Assembly: GCF_025147465.1 (NCBI RefSeq)
Contig: NZ_JALXOZ010000005.1
Coordinates: forward strand, 57,473-121,472
Source of the DNA: Dermabacter sp. p3-SID358
Lineage (GTDB): Bacteria > Actinomycetota > Actinomycetes > Actinomycetales > Dermabacteraceae
Direction: 5' to 3'
DNA: 64,000 nt
The first letter of the stretch is position 1; each line of letters begins with the position of its first letter. This document shows positions 45,384 to 54,462 of the stretch, one piece after another. A model generated the notes under the pieces. It was not told where the DNA came from. It worked only from the letters and a program-made list of their open reading frames with translations, and ran no database searches. The translations under genes were made by a program, and so were the position numbers.

Positions 45384-46250
45384 ATGATGCGGCTTCGCCA
45401 CCCGATTCTTTCGTGGCTTTTCGTGTTGCCCGCGGCGATAGGCGTGTTTGCCTTCATTCTCTTGCCGGTCGTTGTGGCCTTCGGCCTTTCCCTGACGAAC
45501 TGGGAGATTGTTGGCTCGCACGACTTCATCGGTCTCAAAAACTACGAGATCCTGTTTACGGGTGACGCCCTGTGGAACTCCTTGTTTGTCACGCTCCTTT
45601 TCACCCTCATGAGCGTGCCTCTCGGGATCGCGCTCGGGCTACTTCTCGCGATCCAGCTCAATAAGATGTTCCCCGGGTCAACCCTGTTCCGGGTGATCGT
45701 CGTGATCCCGTGGGTGTGCGCGCCGGTTGCGATCGGTGTTGTATGGAAGTGGATTTACCAGCCCACCTATGGCGCCCTGAATGCGCTGCTTGGAACTCGA
45801 ATCGAATGGTTGAGTTCGCACACGCTCGCCCTTCCTGCCGTGGCATTCGTTGCGGTGTGGCAGGCCGTCGGATATAACGCGCTGTTCTACCAGGCCGGGC
45901 TCCAGAAGATCCCGCCGTCGATTTACGAAGCCGCTGAGCTTGACGGTGCGGGCAGGATTCGGAGGTTTTTCGCGATCACGTTGCCACTTTTGAATCCCAC
46001 GACGTTCTTCGTGGCGCTCACGCAGATGGTCGCGAGCTTCCAGGTGTTCGACACCGTGTATTCGTTGACTGGGGGAGGGCCCGGCAATAGCACCCAGGTC
46101 ATTGCTTCGCTCATCTACAACGAGGCGTTTGGTGCGGGTCGGCTTGGGCGGGCTGGAGCCGTTGCCGTGATCCTCTTCGTCATTCTCGCGGCGCTCTCGT
46201 TTATTCAGCAGCGGTTCTTCTCGAGCCGCATCACCTACGACATGTCCTGA
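45384..46250 (+). CDS. Carbohydrate ABC transporter permease, MalF type
   Basis: A 288-residue inner-membrane subunit with six predicted helices. The EAA loop that docks the ATPase reads YEAAELDGAGRIRRFFAITLPLL, typical of CUT1 sugar transporters. AAGGAG lies eight nt before ATG 45384, which is followed by a second ATG. It leads an operon with the second permease (11 bp gap) and the binding protein. The substrate cannot be read from the permease; the operon lacks an ATPase gene. Confidence 0.9.
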   Translation: MMRLRHPILSWLFVLPAAIGVFAFILLPVVVAFGLSLTNWEIVGSHDFIGLKNYEILFTGDALWNSLFVTLLFTLMSVPLGIALGLLLAIQLNKMFPGSTLFRVIVVIPWVCAPVAIGVVWKWIYQPTYGALNALLGTRIEWLSSHTLALPAVAFVAVWQAVGYNALFYQAGLQKIPPSIYEAAELDGAGRIRRFFAITLPLLNPTTFFVALTQMVASFQVFDTVYSLTGGGPGNSTQVIASLIYNEAFGAGRLGRAGAVAVILFVILAALSFIQQRFFSSRITYDMS

Positions 46251-46261
46251 GGGCGGTGTCT

Positions 46262-47092
46262 ATGAAGAAAAAGTCGGTGCTTTCGGCGATCGTGGCGTAC
46301 ACGATCCTCATTGTTGCTGCCGTGCTTACACTCGCGCCGTTTTCGCTGTCGATCATGACGGCGCTGCGTGCCCCCGGTGACTTCCTCCGCCAGGGCCCCG
46401 TTCATCTCCCGGACCCCGCGACGATCGAGAACTTTTCGGCGCTTTTCACGGGTCCCCATAGCTTTGTGACCCCGTTTGCCGTGACCGCGCAAATGGTCGC
46501 GGTGATCCTTGTGGGGCAGATCGTTTTTTCCATTCTCGCGGCCTACGCGTTTGCGTATCTGCAATTTCCCGGTCGTGACGTGTTGTTCTGGGCGTTTATT
46601 GCGACCTTGCTTGTTCCGCAGGTCGTGGTTGTCGTGCCTCTGTTCCTCGCCTTCCAGCAGATGGAGCTGCGCAATACATTCTGGGCGCTCGTGTTGCCGT
46701 TCGTGTTTGGCAGCCCCTACGCCGTGTTCTTGCTCCGTGAAAATTTCCGGAGCGTCCCTCAGGAGCTGCTTGATGCGATGCGCGTTGATGGCGCGGGGCA
46801 TCTGCGGATGATTCGCAGCCTCGTGGTGCCCCTCAACCGTCCGATCATCGTGACGCTCATCGTGATCACCGTGGTGACCCACTGGAACTCCTTCATGTGG
46901 CCGCTCATTATCACGACGGGGGACACGTGGCGGACTCTTACGGTTGCGACCTCGGCGCTCAGTACCCAGTACAACAACAATTGGACGATGGTCATGGCGG
47001 CAACGACGCTCGCGATGATTCCGCTCATCCTTCTGTATCTCGTGTTCCAGAAGCAGGTGGCGCAGTCGATCGGTGGAACCGAACTGCGATAA
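46262..47092 (+). CDS. Carbohydrate ABC transporter permease, MalG type
   Basis: A 276-residue partner permease with six helices and the docking loop LLDAMRVDGAGHLRMIRSLVVPL. Together with the preceding permease it forms the channel of a CUT1 importer. Start ATG 46262; a GTG two codons earlier is possible. A 98-bp gap with a TATGCT element separates it from the binding-protein gene, so that gene may also have its own promoter. Confidence 0.9.
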   Translation: MKKKSVLSAIVAYTILIVAAVLTLAPFSLSIMTALRAPGDFLRQGPVHLPDPATIENFSALFTGPHSFVTPFAVTAQMVAVILVGQIVFSILAAYAFAYLQFPGRDVLFWAFIATLLVPQVVVVVPLFLAFQQMELRNTFWALVLPFVFGSPYAVFLLRENFRSVPQELLDAMRVDGAGHLRMIRSLVVPLNRPIIVTLIVITVVTHWNSFMWPLIITTGDTWRTLTVATSALSTQYNNNWTMVMAATTLAMIPLILLYLVFQKQVAQSIGGTELR

Positions 47093-47190
47093 ACATCGCT
47101 TATGGCATCCATAAATATCCGGTATGCTCTTGCGTTAACAATGTGCAGGGCACGAGGGTGCCCGCACGACCGTTGAAGAAAGGCCATCAC

Positions 47191-48483
47191 ATGGTTTCAC
47201 GTCGCACAGTTCTCTCCGGTGGACTCGTAGCCTCCGCGGCCGCGGCACTCGCCGCGTGCTCGCCGTCAGATTCGGGCTCGTCCGCGAAGAAGGGCTCGGG
47301 TTCCGACGCCGGGGCGCTTAAGTTCCGCATTTGGGATAGCACGGCGAAGGCGGCATACGAGGAGTCGCTCAAGAAGTTCACCGAGGAATCGGGGATCAAG
47401 GTCGAGGTCGAGGTTGTTCCGTGGGATGACTACTGGACGAAGTTGCCTCTCGATCTCTCTGACGGCGCTTCGGATAGCGCCCCCGATGTGTTCTGGCTGA
47501 ACTCCGCGAGCTTCACACAGTTCCAGCAGGCCGGAGCGCTCGTCGATATTTCGGAGAAGTTCGGCGGGTCCGTGAAGGACTGGGAGAAGGCTGTCGTTGA
47601 CCTGTATACCCGCGATGGCTCGCTGTGGGGTGTTCCGCAGGTCTGGGACTCGATCGCCCTCTTCTACAACAAGAACCTCACCGACGCCGCTGGCGTGGAC
47701 CCCACGACTCTCGCCTTCGATCCCACCGCCGGCTCGGATGCCCTTCGCGATGCCGCAACCGCGCTCACGAAGGATGGCGTGTTCGGTTTCAATGCGGCGT
47801 GCGATCGCCAGTCCATCATTGGCCCCTTCCTGAGCTCGAACGGTGCCGAGTGGCAGGATGCCAACGATATGTACGCGTTCGATTCAGAGCAGGGTGTCCA
47901 GGTGTTCTCCTACCTCGCTGCGCTCGTCAACGAACTCAAGGTTGCGCCTTCGGCCGCTGACACCAATACGAACGGCGATTTCGCGCGTGACCTGTTTATC
48001 CAGGGCAAGCTCGGCCTCTTCCAGAGCGGCCCGTTTAGCCTCAAGACGATCCACGATTCGGTCGACGGCGCCTTCGAGTGGGCTATAGCCCCCATGGTGG
48101 CGGGCCCGAAGGGTGCGAAGTCGCTCGTGCACGGCGTGGTTGCCGCGGGTAATGCGAAGCGTGAGGACCAGGAGTCGGTTGTGAAGCTTCTCGAATGGCT
48201 CGGCTCGAAGGAGGGGCAGCTGCCCCTGGGCGAGCAGGGAATTTCGTTCCCCGGCCACGTGGATGCGCAGCAGTCCTTCGTGGACTTCTGGAAAGAGCAG
48301 GGCGTCGACGTCGAGCAGTTCATTGAAGCGGCGAAGAACCCCGGCCCCGCGGATACCGGCGCAAAGTCTCTCGCCGGCCTTAATGCCGTAATGCCCGTCT
48401 TCCAGGAGATCTTCGCGGGCAATCTCTCCGCTGAAGAAGGCGTGAAGAAGGCGCAAGAAGAGGGCAATGCCGCGATGGCCTGA
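47191..48483 (+). CDS. Extracellular sugar-binding lipoprotein
   Basis: A 430-residue solute-binding protein of the sugar family 1. The signal peptide MVSRRTVLSGG ... LAAC has its lipobox Cys at residue 23 and starts with SRRTVL, a twin-arginine-like motif, so export by Tat is possible. The mature domain has the two-lobed layout with APDVFWLN and GVPQVWDSIALFYNKNL. It delivers an unidentified sugar to the two upstream permeases. GAAAGG precedes the ATG. A strong terminator follows. Confidence 0.9.
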   Translation: MVSRRTVLSGGLVASAAAALAACSPSDSGSSAKKGSGSDAGALKFRIWDSTAKAAYEESLKKFTEESGIKVEVEVVPWDDYWTKLPLDLSDGASDSAPDVFWLNSASFTQFQQAGALVDISEKFGGSVKDWEKAVVDLYTRDGSLWGVPQVWDSIALFYNKNLTDAAGVDPTTLAFDPTAGSDALRDAATALTKDGVFGFNAACDRQSIIGPFLSSNGAEWQDANDMYAFDSEQGVQVFSYLAALVNELKVAPSAADTNTNGDFARDLFIQGKLGLFQSGPFSLKTIHDSVDGAFEWAIAPMVAGPKGAKSLVHGVVAAGNAKREDQESVVKLLEWLGSKEGQLPLGEQGISFPGHVDAQQSFVDFWKEQGVDVEQFIEAAKNPGPADTGAKSLAGLNAVMPVFQEIFAGNLSAEEGVKKAQEEGNAAMA

Positions 48484-48517
48484 GGCGTCGATTCGCCGTA
48501 GGCGAGTTCTACGTGGG

Positions 48518-48549
48518 AAGGGAGGCAGCGCAGTGGCGCTGCCTCCCTT
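48518..48549. terminator. Strong terminator after the sugar ABC operon
   Basis: AAGGGAGGCAGCGC and GCGCTGCCTCCCTT form a perfect 14-bp stem with loop AGTG, between the converging binding-protein and gluconolactonase genes. Confidence 0.85.
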
Positions 48550-48575
48550 GTACTTGCGTCGAGAGCTGTCGTTAT

Positions 48576-49508
48576 CTAGGCGAAGCTCCACGGCTCGCGC
48601 GTGTTCGTGCGCAGCCGATAGAGGCTCGTTGTCGCCGTCATAAACAGATCTTGCCCGTCTTCGCCACCGAAGCAGAGATTAGACACGACTTCGGGAACGG
48701 GCGCATGGGCGATCAGGGAACCGTCGGACCCGAAAACACTCACGCCATCCCCGCCAGAAGACCACACGCGATCCTCCTCGTCCACGGCGATGCCATCGGG
48801 AACCCCGAGAGCGGGGCACGCGAACGGGCGGCCGCTACCTTTTTTGACGTTGTTGTCGGTATCAAGGTCGAACACCCAAATGTGGTGGCGGCCCTCGGCG
48901 TCAGTGACCGATTCGGGCGCGTTTTCCTCAGGCTTGTCGGGATTTTCGGCGGTGTTCGTGACATAGAGGCGCTTGCCGTCGCGGCTGAAGGCAATGCCGT
49001 TCGGGCGGCTGAGCTCCGTGACGACAGCGGCGAGGTCGCCGTGGTGGTCGAGCTTGAACACGTATGAGCGCCCATACTCCATTTCGCCTGGCTGGCCTTG
49101 GCCCTCGCTCAGGATTCCGTAAGGCGGGTCGGTGAACCAGATCGTGTGCTCGATCGGATGCACGGCGACGTCATTTGGCGAGTTCAGACGCCCACCTTCA
49201 AAAAAGTCGATGAGCATTTCCGCGTCCATGAAGGGCACAAGCGGTGCCTTGTCGACCGAGCGCGTGCCGTGATTGCATTCCACGACGCCCAGGTCGGGAT
49301 GGTGGGCGCGCCCGTTTGTGTAATTGACATTGCTCTTCCACACGATCGTGTCGCCAGTCGCGGGATCGAGTTGGATGATGCGGTTGTTCGGGATGTCGCT
49401 AAAGCGCACGACCTTCTCGTGCGGGTACCACAGCGGTCCTTCCGCCCACGAGGCGCCGGTCGCGACCTTTTCAACGCGTGCGTTCGGGTCAAAGGGCGGG
49501 GTGGTCAC
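48576..49508 (-). CDS. SMP-30/gluconolactonase family protein
   Basis: A 310-residue beta-propeller. AEGPLWYPHEKVVRFSD provides the metal-ligand Glu, GRLNSPNDVAVHP the Asn, SRPNGIAFSRDGK a second Asn and VPDGIAVDEEDRVW the Asp, so the lactonase site is complete. It likely hydrolyses a sugar-acid lactone; gluconokinase lies 2 kb away and the link to gluconate is plausible. Start is GTG 49508 with GGAGGTG nine nt upstream. It overlaps the end of the thioesterase gene by 20 bp. Confidence 0.88.
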   Translation of the reverse strand: MTTPPFDPNARVEKVATGASWAEGPLWYPHEKVVRFSDIPNNRIIQLDPATGDTIVWKSNVNYTNGRAHHPDLGVVECNHGTRSVDKAPLVPFMDAEMLIDFFEGGRLNSPNDVAVHPIEHTIWFTDPPYGILSEGQGQPGEMEYGRSYVFKLDHHGDLAAVVTELSRPNGIAFSRDGKRLYVTNTAENPDKPEENAPESVTDAEGRHHIWVFDLDTDNNVKKGSGRPFACPALGVPDGIAVDEEDRVWSSGGDGVSVFGSDGSLIAHAPVPEVVSNLCFGGEDGQDLFMTATTSLYRLRTNTREPWSFA

Positions 49509-50394
49509 TGTCCTTCACCTCCGTGCGGATGCGGAACATCCCCTCCTGATTCACGGTCGCCACGAGCTTCCCTTCGCGCGTGTAGATCTGGCCGACGCTG
49601 AGCGAACGCCCGCCGGTCGCCGCGGGGGAGCGCTGCACGTACAGCAGCCACTCGTCGACGTTGACCTCCGAGTGGAACCACATTGAATGGTTGAGGGTCG
49701 CAACGCGCAAACCCGGCGTGAGCCACGTGAGGCCCTGGCGGCGGATCGTTGGCTCGAAGGGCGTGTAATCACTCGCGTAGGTGAGGAACGCTTCGTGGGT
49801 AAGGGCGTCGCTGGTCCCGGTGGGCGTGAGCGCGCGCATCCACACGGCCTGCTCTGCGCGCTTTTCAGGGTCGGGCGTGAAGTATAGCGAGCCGGTAGCG
49901 CTGCGGATATCCACGGGGCGCTGGTGCGCCATGAACTGCGCGAGTGGGTGGTTGACCTGGCCCAACTCGTCGCGCGTGCTCGGAAGGGAATCGGGGGAGG
50001 ATTCCGACGCCACCTGGTCCGCATGGTGCACACCTTCTTGGCGTTCCTGGAACGAGCCATTCACGATGAGCACGAGGTTTCCGCGCTGTGTGACATCTAC
50101 GGCACGGCTCGAGAACGAGCCACCGTCGCGCAGGGTGCGCACCGTGAAGTGCAGCGGCTCGTTCGCGCGGGCCGGCTCGAGGAACGTCGCGTACGTCGAG
50201 TGGACGCGGCGGCCCTCCGGCACGGTGCGCGCCATGGCGATGAGCGCTTGCGCCATCATCTGCCCGCCAAACACGTGCCCGCCGGGCTGGGGGAGAGAAG
50301 CGCCCTCGAACGTTCTTTCGGGGCCCTGGACCTCCCGAATCTCAAAGAGGTTGAGGAGGCTGCGGGTTACGGCTTCTGGCTCAGGAATCGACAT
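49489..50394 (-). CDS. Acyl-CoA thioesterase II (TesB type)
   Basis: A 301-residue double-hotdog thioesterase. GHVFGGQMMAQALIA begins the first fold and ALTHEAFLTYASDYTPFEP, with the catalytic Asp in YASDYT, the second; LNHSMWFH is the typical downstream segment. It hydrolyses medium- to long-chain acyl-CoA. The SMP-30 gene starts inside its last codons, so the two are translationally coupled despite having no evident metabolic link. Confidence 0.88.
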   Translation of the reverse strand: MSIPEPEAVTRSLLNLFEIREVQGPERTFEGASLPQPGGHVFGGQMMAQALIAMARTVPEGRRVHSTYATFLEPARANEPLHFTVRTLRDGGSFSSRAVDVTQRGNLVLIVNGSFQERQEGVHHADQVASESSPDSLPSTRDELGQVNHPLAQFMAHQRPVDIRSATGSLYFTPDPEKRAEQAVWMRALTPTGTSDALTHEAFLTYASDYTPFEPTIRRQGLTWLTPGLRVATLNHSMWFHSEVNVDEWLLYVQRSPAATGGRSLSVGQIYTREGKLVATVNQEGMFRIRTEVKDSDHPAL

Positions 50395-50429
50395 GCGCCC
50401 ATCTTAACGAAGAACGCATGAACGACCTC

Positions 50430-51494
50430 CTAATAGAAATTGAGCGTATCCACGACATTCGCGAGGGGCTCGTCGTCGAGGAGAGCCGTTGCGTTGCGGG
50501 CGACGAGCGCGGCGATGCGCCTTCCTTCTTGTGAGCTCAGGGCCGCGGAGTGGGGGCTGATGAGAACCCTCTCGTGATCCCACAGGGGGCTTTCATCCGG
50601 TAGCGGCTCGCGCTCCACCACGTCGAGCGCCGCGAAATCGACCGTGCCATTATCGAGAGCGTCGAGGAGCGATTCTTCGTCGATCACGCTTCCGCGACCA
50701 ACATTCGCAAGGATCGTGCCTTTCTTCATCGCGGCAAAAGCGTCGCGGTTGAGCATGTGGCGCGTCTCGTCAGTTCCTGGGAGTGTCACGACGACGGCGT
50801 CGACCTTGCCAAGTGCGCCATGCAGCTGCGAGAGAGGCACGATGCGATCAACGTTGTCGACGTCGCGGCCCGAACGGGAAGTTCCCCAGACTTCGGCGTT
50901 GAAGGCTTTGAGTCTCGAGGCCACGGCTTTGCCGATGCCGCCGAGGCCGAGCACGAGCACCCTCATCTCATCCAGGTGGCGCGGATGTACGCGAATCGTT
51001 GGCCACGCATGCGCACGTTGATTGCGTTCAAGGCGGCGCAGATCCTGCGCGCCCGCAAGCAGGCCAAAGATCGCAAACTCGGCAAGAGTGCCACCGTGCA
51101 CGCCCGCTGACGTCGTGAACGTTACGCGCGCGAGCTCATCCGCGCTCAGCTTTGCGGCCTTGACCTGCGCGCCTCCGCCCGCGGCCATCGTGTGGACCCA
51201 GCGAAGCTTCGGATTGGCTCGCACGAGAGCGGCGAGGGTCTCGGGACTATCGTCGGGCACTCCCATCACGGCATCAGCACTCTCGAGGATCTCGCGGTAT
51301 CGACGCTCCTCGCTTTCGGAGCGCGTGAAGTCGGGATCGCCCACCCAGTCGGAGTTGTAACGACGAGGCCGTGCGAGATGCCCCGTGGGCACGACCTTGA
51401 CGCGGGGCTCGCGCTCGTGGATGAAGGCGCATTCTTCTTCGGGAAGGTCGACGGCGATCGCGAGGGTGAGGTGGTGGTTGCTCGAGGATGGCAT
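50430..51494 (-). CDS. D-isomer-specific 2-hydroxyacid dehydrogenase
   Basis: A 354-residue NAD(P)-dependent reductase of 2-ketoacids. The Rossmann motif is LVLGLGGIGKAVA; catalytic residues sit in NVGRGSVID (Arg), VVEREPLP (Glu) and ISPHSAA (His). The N-terminal part is divergent. Together with gluconokinase, from which it diverges with only 102 bp between starts, it may act on ketogluconate or a related sugar acid (inference). AAAGGAG precedes the ATG. Confidence 0.87.
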   Translation of the reverse strand: MPSSSNHHLTLAIAVDLPEEECAFIHEREPRVKVVPTGHLARPRRYNSDWVGDPDFTRSESEERRYREILESADAVMGVPDDSPETLAALVRANPKLRWVHTMAAGGGAQVKAAKLSADELARVTFTTSAGVHGGTLAEFAIFGLLAGAQDLRRLERNQRAHAWPTIRVHPRHLDEMRVLVLGLGGIGKAVASRLKAFNAEVWGTSRSGRDVDNVDRIVPLSQLHGALGKVDAVVVTLPGTDETRHMLNRDAFAAMKKGTILANVGRGSVIDEESLLDALDNGTVDFAALDVVEREPLPDESPLWDHERVLISPHSAALSSQEGRRIAALVARNATALLDDEPLANVVDTLNFY

Positions 51495-51515
51495 GATGCT
51501 CCTTTCGTTCCCTCA

Positions 51516-51552
51516 ATTCTAGAGGTGAGCGTCGCGGTCGATCCTCTAGAGT
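51516..51552. promoter_or_regulatory. Divergent promoters with shared inverted repeat (dehydrogenase/gntK)
   Basis: TCTAGAGG (51518-51525) and CCTCTAGA (51543-51550) form a perfect 8-bp inverted repeat with a 17-nt spacer. Each arm overlaps a -10 box: TAGAAT on the minus strand (51521-51516) toward the dehydrogenase and TAGAGT on the plus strand (51547-51552) toward gntK. One dimeric regulator could control both genes. Confidence 0.5.
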
Positions 51553-51596
51553 GGGAAGAAGACTTTCGCCGCCGCACTGTCAAAAGGAGACCTGTC

Positions 51597-52115
51597 GTGA
51601 GCCAAACCCCGCTCATCATCATGGGCGTGCAGGGAACGGGGAAGTCCACCGTCGGAAAAGCCCTCGCCGAACGGTTGGGCCTTTCGTTCATTGACGGGGA
51701 CGACCTGCACCCGGCCGCGAATAAGGAAAAAATGGCATCTGGCACGCCGCTCACGGACGAGGATCGTGCGCCGTGGCTCGATGCCATCGGCCAGACGATC
51801 GCGGATGAGCGCGAGAGGGGGGTGACGTGCGCGATCGTCTGTTCGGCACTCAAGCGCCGCTATCGCGATCAACTCCGCTCCTACGCTCCCGACCTCCAGT
51901 TCGTCCACCTCGCCGGAGACCGCGATCTCATCGCGCGCCGCATCGCCCACCGCCACCACGAGTACATGCCCGCCTCGCTCCTCGACTCCCAATTTGCGAC
52001 CCTCGAACAGCTCGGCGATGACGAAGCCGGCATAGTCGCGAGCATTGAGCCCGCTGCGAAGGACGTCGTCGAGAACATCCTCGGCGGTCTCAATGAAGGC
52101 GCGCGCACCTGCTGA
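51597..52115 (+). CDS. gntK: Gluconokinase
   Basis: A 172-residue P-loop kinase that makes 6-phosphogluconate from gluconate. Walker A is GVQGTGKST at residues 10-18, followed by FIDGDDLHPAANKEKMASGTPLTDEDRAPWL and CSALKRRYRDQLR, the GntK signatures. Start GTG 51597 has AAGGAGA nearby. It feeds the pentose phosphate or Entner-Doudoroff route. Divergent from a hydroxyacid dehydrogenase. Confidence 0.93.
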   Translation: MSQTPLIIMGVQGTGKSTVGKALAERLGLSFIDGDDLHPAANKEKMASGTPLTDEDRAPWLDAIGQTIADERERGVTCAIVCSALKRRYRDQLRSYAPDLQFVHLAGDRDLIARRIAHRHHEYMPASLLDSQFATLEQLGDDEAGIVASIEPAAKDVVENILGGLNEGARTC

Positions 52116-52148
52116 AATCGCGGCAAGTGCACATGCAGGTTCGAGCGT

Positions 52149-52154
52149 TACGGT
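52149..52154 (+). promoter_or_regulatory. -10 element for a leaderless monooxygenase gene
   Basis: TACGGT, 6 nt before the ATG at 52161. Confidence 0.45.
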
Positions 52155-52160
52155 AGAGGC

Positions 52161-52481
52161 ATGATCTTCATCAACGTGAAATACCAGGTCAAGCCCGAAG
52201 AAACCGCAACCTTCCTCGACAAGCTTTCGGAATACACGAACGCGTGCCGCGGGGAAGAAGGCTGCCTCTTCTTCGAGTGGTACCGCAGCACAGAGCGCGA
52301 GAACGAGTTCCTCCTCGTGGAGATGTACCGCGATGCCGAAGCCGGCGAGAAGCACGTCAACTCCGCGCACTTCCAGCCCGGGCTCGAGACGATGCGCCCC
52401 CTTCTCACCGAAACCCCCGAAATCATCTCCAGGGAGATTGACGGTGATGGCTGGGGCCTGATGGGTGAACTCGCGGACTAA
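52161..52481 (+). CDS. Antibiotic-biosynthesis-monooxygenase (ABM) domain protein
   Basis: A 106-residue single-domain protein of the dimeric ferredoxin-like ABM fold. MIFINVKYQVKPEETATFLDKL, GCLFFEWYRS and EMYRDAEAGEKHVNSAHF match YgiN-type quinol monooxygenases. Activity on quinols is a family inference. It has a leaderless-type start. Confidence 0.8.
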   Translation: MIFINVKYQVKPEETATFLDKLSEYTNACRGEEGCLFFEWYRSTERENEFLLVEMYRDAEAGEKHVNSAHFQPGLETMRPLLTETPEIISREIDGDGWGLMGELAD

Positions 52482-52587
52482 GTCCCACTTGGTGCTTCCC
52501 GTTACCTGAACGTGACTCAGGTGCCTTCGCCCGTGGTACCGTGACTCGTTTCCTTGTATCCCCGAGACGAGTCAAAGGATGTGAACC

Positions 52588-53964
52588 ATGAGCGCGTGGG
52601 ATGTCTTTACCGACCTCGGCTGGATGGGCCTCTTGATCCTCATCGGCGTGCTTCTGCGCGCGTGGGTCAAGCCCATCCAGTCTCTCTTTTTGCCTGCCGG
52701 CCTCATTGCCGGCCTCCTCGGCCTTGTTTTTGGCCCCAACGTCCTGAACATCATTCCGTTCAGTAGTTCAATTCCGGTCTACTCGTCAATCCTCATCGCG
52801 GTCGTCTTCGCGGCGCTCCCATTCACCTCGAAGATCGCGGGGCTCGGCAACGTCTTCCGAGCCGTGCGCACGATGTGGTCGGTTTCCCAAGCAATCTCGC
52901 TCCTTCAGTGGGGTTTCGGGTTGATCGTTTCCCTCGGAATTCTCTCCCTCATCTTCAAAGACCTGCCCGACGGCTTCGGCCTGCTTCTCGCAGCCGGATT
53001 CATGGGCGGGCACGGTGTGGCCGCGGCGATCGCTGACGGCTTTGGAAGCGCGTGGCCTGAGTCCGGCTCACTCGCCATGACCTCCGCGACCATCGGCATC
53101 ATCGTCTCGGTCGTGGGCGGTATCGCGATCATTAAGGTCGAATCGATGCGCGGTAACACCGCCTACCTCAAGGACTTCAGCGACCTCCCGCAAGACCTTC
53201 GCACCGGCATCATTGACGAGGACAAGCGAGAATCGATCGGTGTTTCCCCGGTCTCCTCGACGAGCCTTGACCCGATCACCTATCACCTCGGCCTGCTCTT
53301 CATGATCGCGGCGTTCGCCTACATGTTCACCTCGTGGGTCAACGGCCAGGTCGAGTGGCTCTCGGTCCCCACGTTCAGCGTCGCGTTCCTCCTCGGCTAC
53401 GTCGTGCTGTTCATCCTCAAGGCGTTCAAAGCCGAGAACGTGTTCGAAGGGAAAATCTTCGAGCGCGGAAGCGGCATGTCGACCGACCTCCTCGTCGCGT
53501 TCGGTGTCGCTTCGATCGACCCGAAGGTCGTCGCCTCCTACTGGCAGCCGCTCGCCATTCTCCTCGTGATCGGCATCCTTTTCGTTCTCGCCTACTACGT
53601 GTTCGTCTCCAAGAAACTTTTCGCCGACCACAAGGTCGAGCAGGGAATCTTCACGTGGGGCTGGAACACCGGCACCGCGGGCATGGGCATGGCGCTCCTT
53701 CGCATCGTCGATCCCGACATGAAGTCGAAGACCCTCGACTACTACGGCATTGCCTACATCCCGATCGGCTTCGTGGACATCGCGACCGTCGCGACGCTCC
53801 CAGCCCTCGTGTTGGCGGGCTTTTCGTGGTGGGTCGCGCTCATCTTGACGCTCGCGGGCGCGATCATCGTTGCGCTTGCCTTCCGCCACCGCGAACCCGC
53901 GCCCACCACGAGCATGATTCAAAGCGTCGGTGTTCATGGGACGTTCGATCACAGGGCCTCGTAG
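52588..53964 (+). CDS. gltS: Sodium/glutamate symporter (GltS family)
   Basis: A 458-residue membrane transporter with about 11-12 helices. LPAGLIAGLLGLVFGP and GLLLAAGFMGGHGVAAAIADGFG, plus the second GTAGMGMALLRIVDPD, are the two re-entrant glycine-rich segments of GltS. It likely imports glutamate with sodium. AAGGA precedes the ATG. The following thioesterase gene starts 14 bp after the stop. Confidence 0.85.
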   Translation: MSAWDVFTDLGWMGLLILIGVLLRAWVKPIQSLFLPAGLIAGLLGLVFGPNVLNIIPFSSSIPVYSSILIAVVFAALPFTSKIAGLGNVFRAVRTMWSVSQAISLLQWGFGLIVSLGILSLIFKDLPDGFGLLLAAGFMGGHGVAAAIADGFGSAWPESGSLAMTSATIGIIVSVVGGIAIIKVESMRGNTAYLKDFSDLPQDLRTGIIDEDKRESIGVSPVSSTSLDPITYHLGLLFMIAAFAYMFTSWVNGQVEWLSVPTFSVAFLLGYVVLFILKAFKAENVFEGKIFERGSGMSTDLLVAFGVASIDPKVVASYWQPLAILLVIGILFVLAYYVFVSKKLFADHKVEQGIFTWGWNTGTAGMGMALLRIVDPDMKSKTLDYYGIAYIPIGFVDIATVATLPALVLAGFSWWVALILTLAGAIIVALAFRHREPAPTTSMIQSVGVHGTFDHRAS

Positions 53965-53977
53965 AGACCGGCTGTCC

Positions 53978-54457
53978 GTGACATACCTCGACATCCCCGT
54001 ACCCGTCAGGTGGAGTGACCTCGACGGGTACGGGCACGTCAACAACACGGCGTACTTGCGGCTCCTCGAAGAAGCCCGCACGCGGGCGTTTTGGCAACCG
54101 TCGGAAACCGAACTCGCGAATGGAGCGCCCGCCTATCCCACCGCTCTACCGGAGCTCTCTCCTGGAGGGCCCTTTAACACGCTCGTCGCGGCACACACGA
54201 TCGAGTACACACGCCAGCTTGGCTACCGCCGCGATGGCGTGATCGTGCGCACGTGGGTCTCGAAGCTCGGCGGCGCTTCCCTCGATCTCGATTACGAGAT
54301 TCTCACGGCCGATGAGCCTACTCGCCCCTACGCGAAGGCACGCACAGTGATTGTGATTGTTGACGCGGCAAACGGAACGGCCGTGCGCGTGCCCGAAAAG
54401 TTGCGCACGGCCCTCGCGAGCATCAAGGACGCACCGTTGGCCTTTAGGCGCGCCTAG
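53978..54457 (+). CDS. Hotdog-fold acyl-CoA thioesterase
   Basis: A 159-residue protein with VRWSDLDGYGHVNNTAYLRLLEEAR at the N-terminus, the 4-hydroxybenzoyl-CoA-thioesterase pattern with catalytic Asp. Start taken as GTG 53978; an ATG at 53936 would overlap gltS by 29 bp. Substrate unknown. Convergent with mscS, five bp apart. Confidence 0.85.
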   Translation: MTYLDIPVPVRWSDLDGYGHVNNTAYLRLLEEARTRAFWQPSETELANGAPAYPTALPELSPGGPFNTLVAAHTIEYTRQLGYRRDGVIVRTWVSKLGGASLDLDYEILTADEPTRPYAKARTVIVIVDAANGTAVRVPEKLRTALASIKDAPLAFRRA

Positions 54458-54462
54458 GGGCG

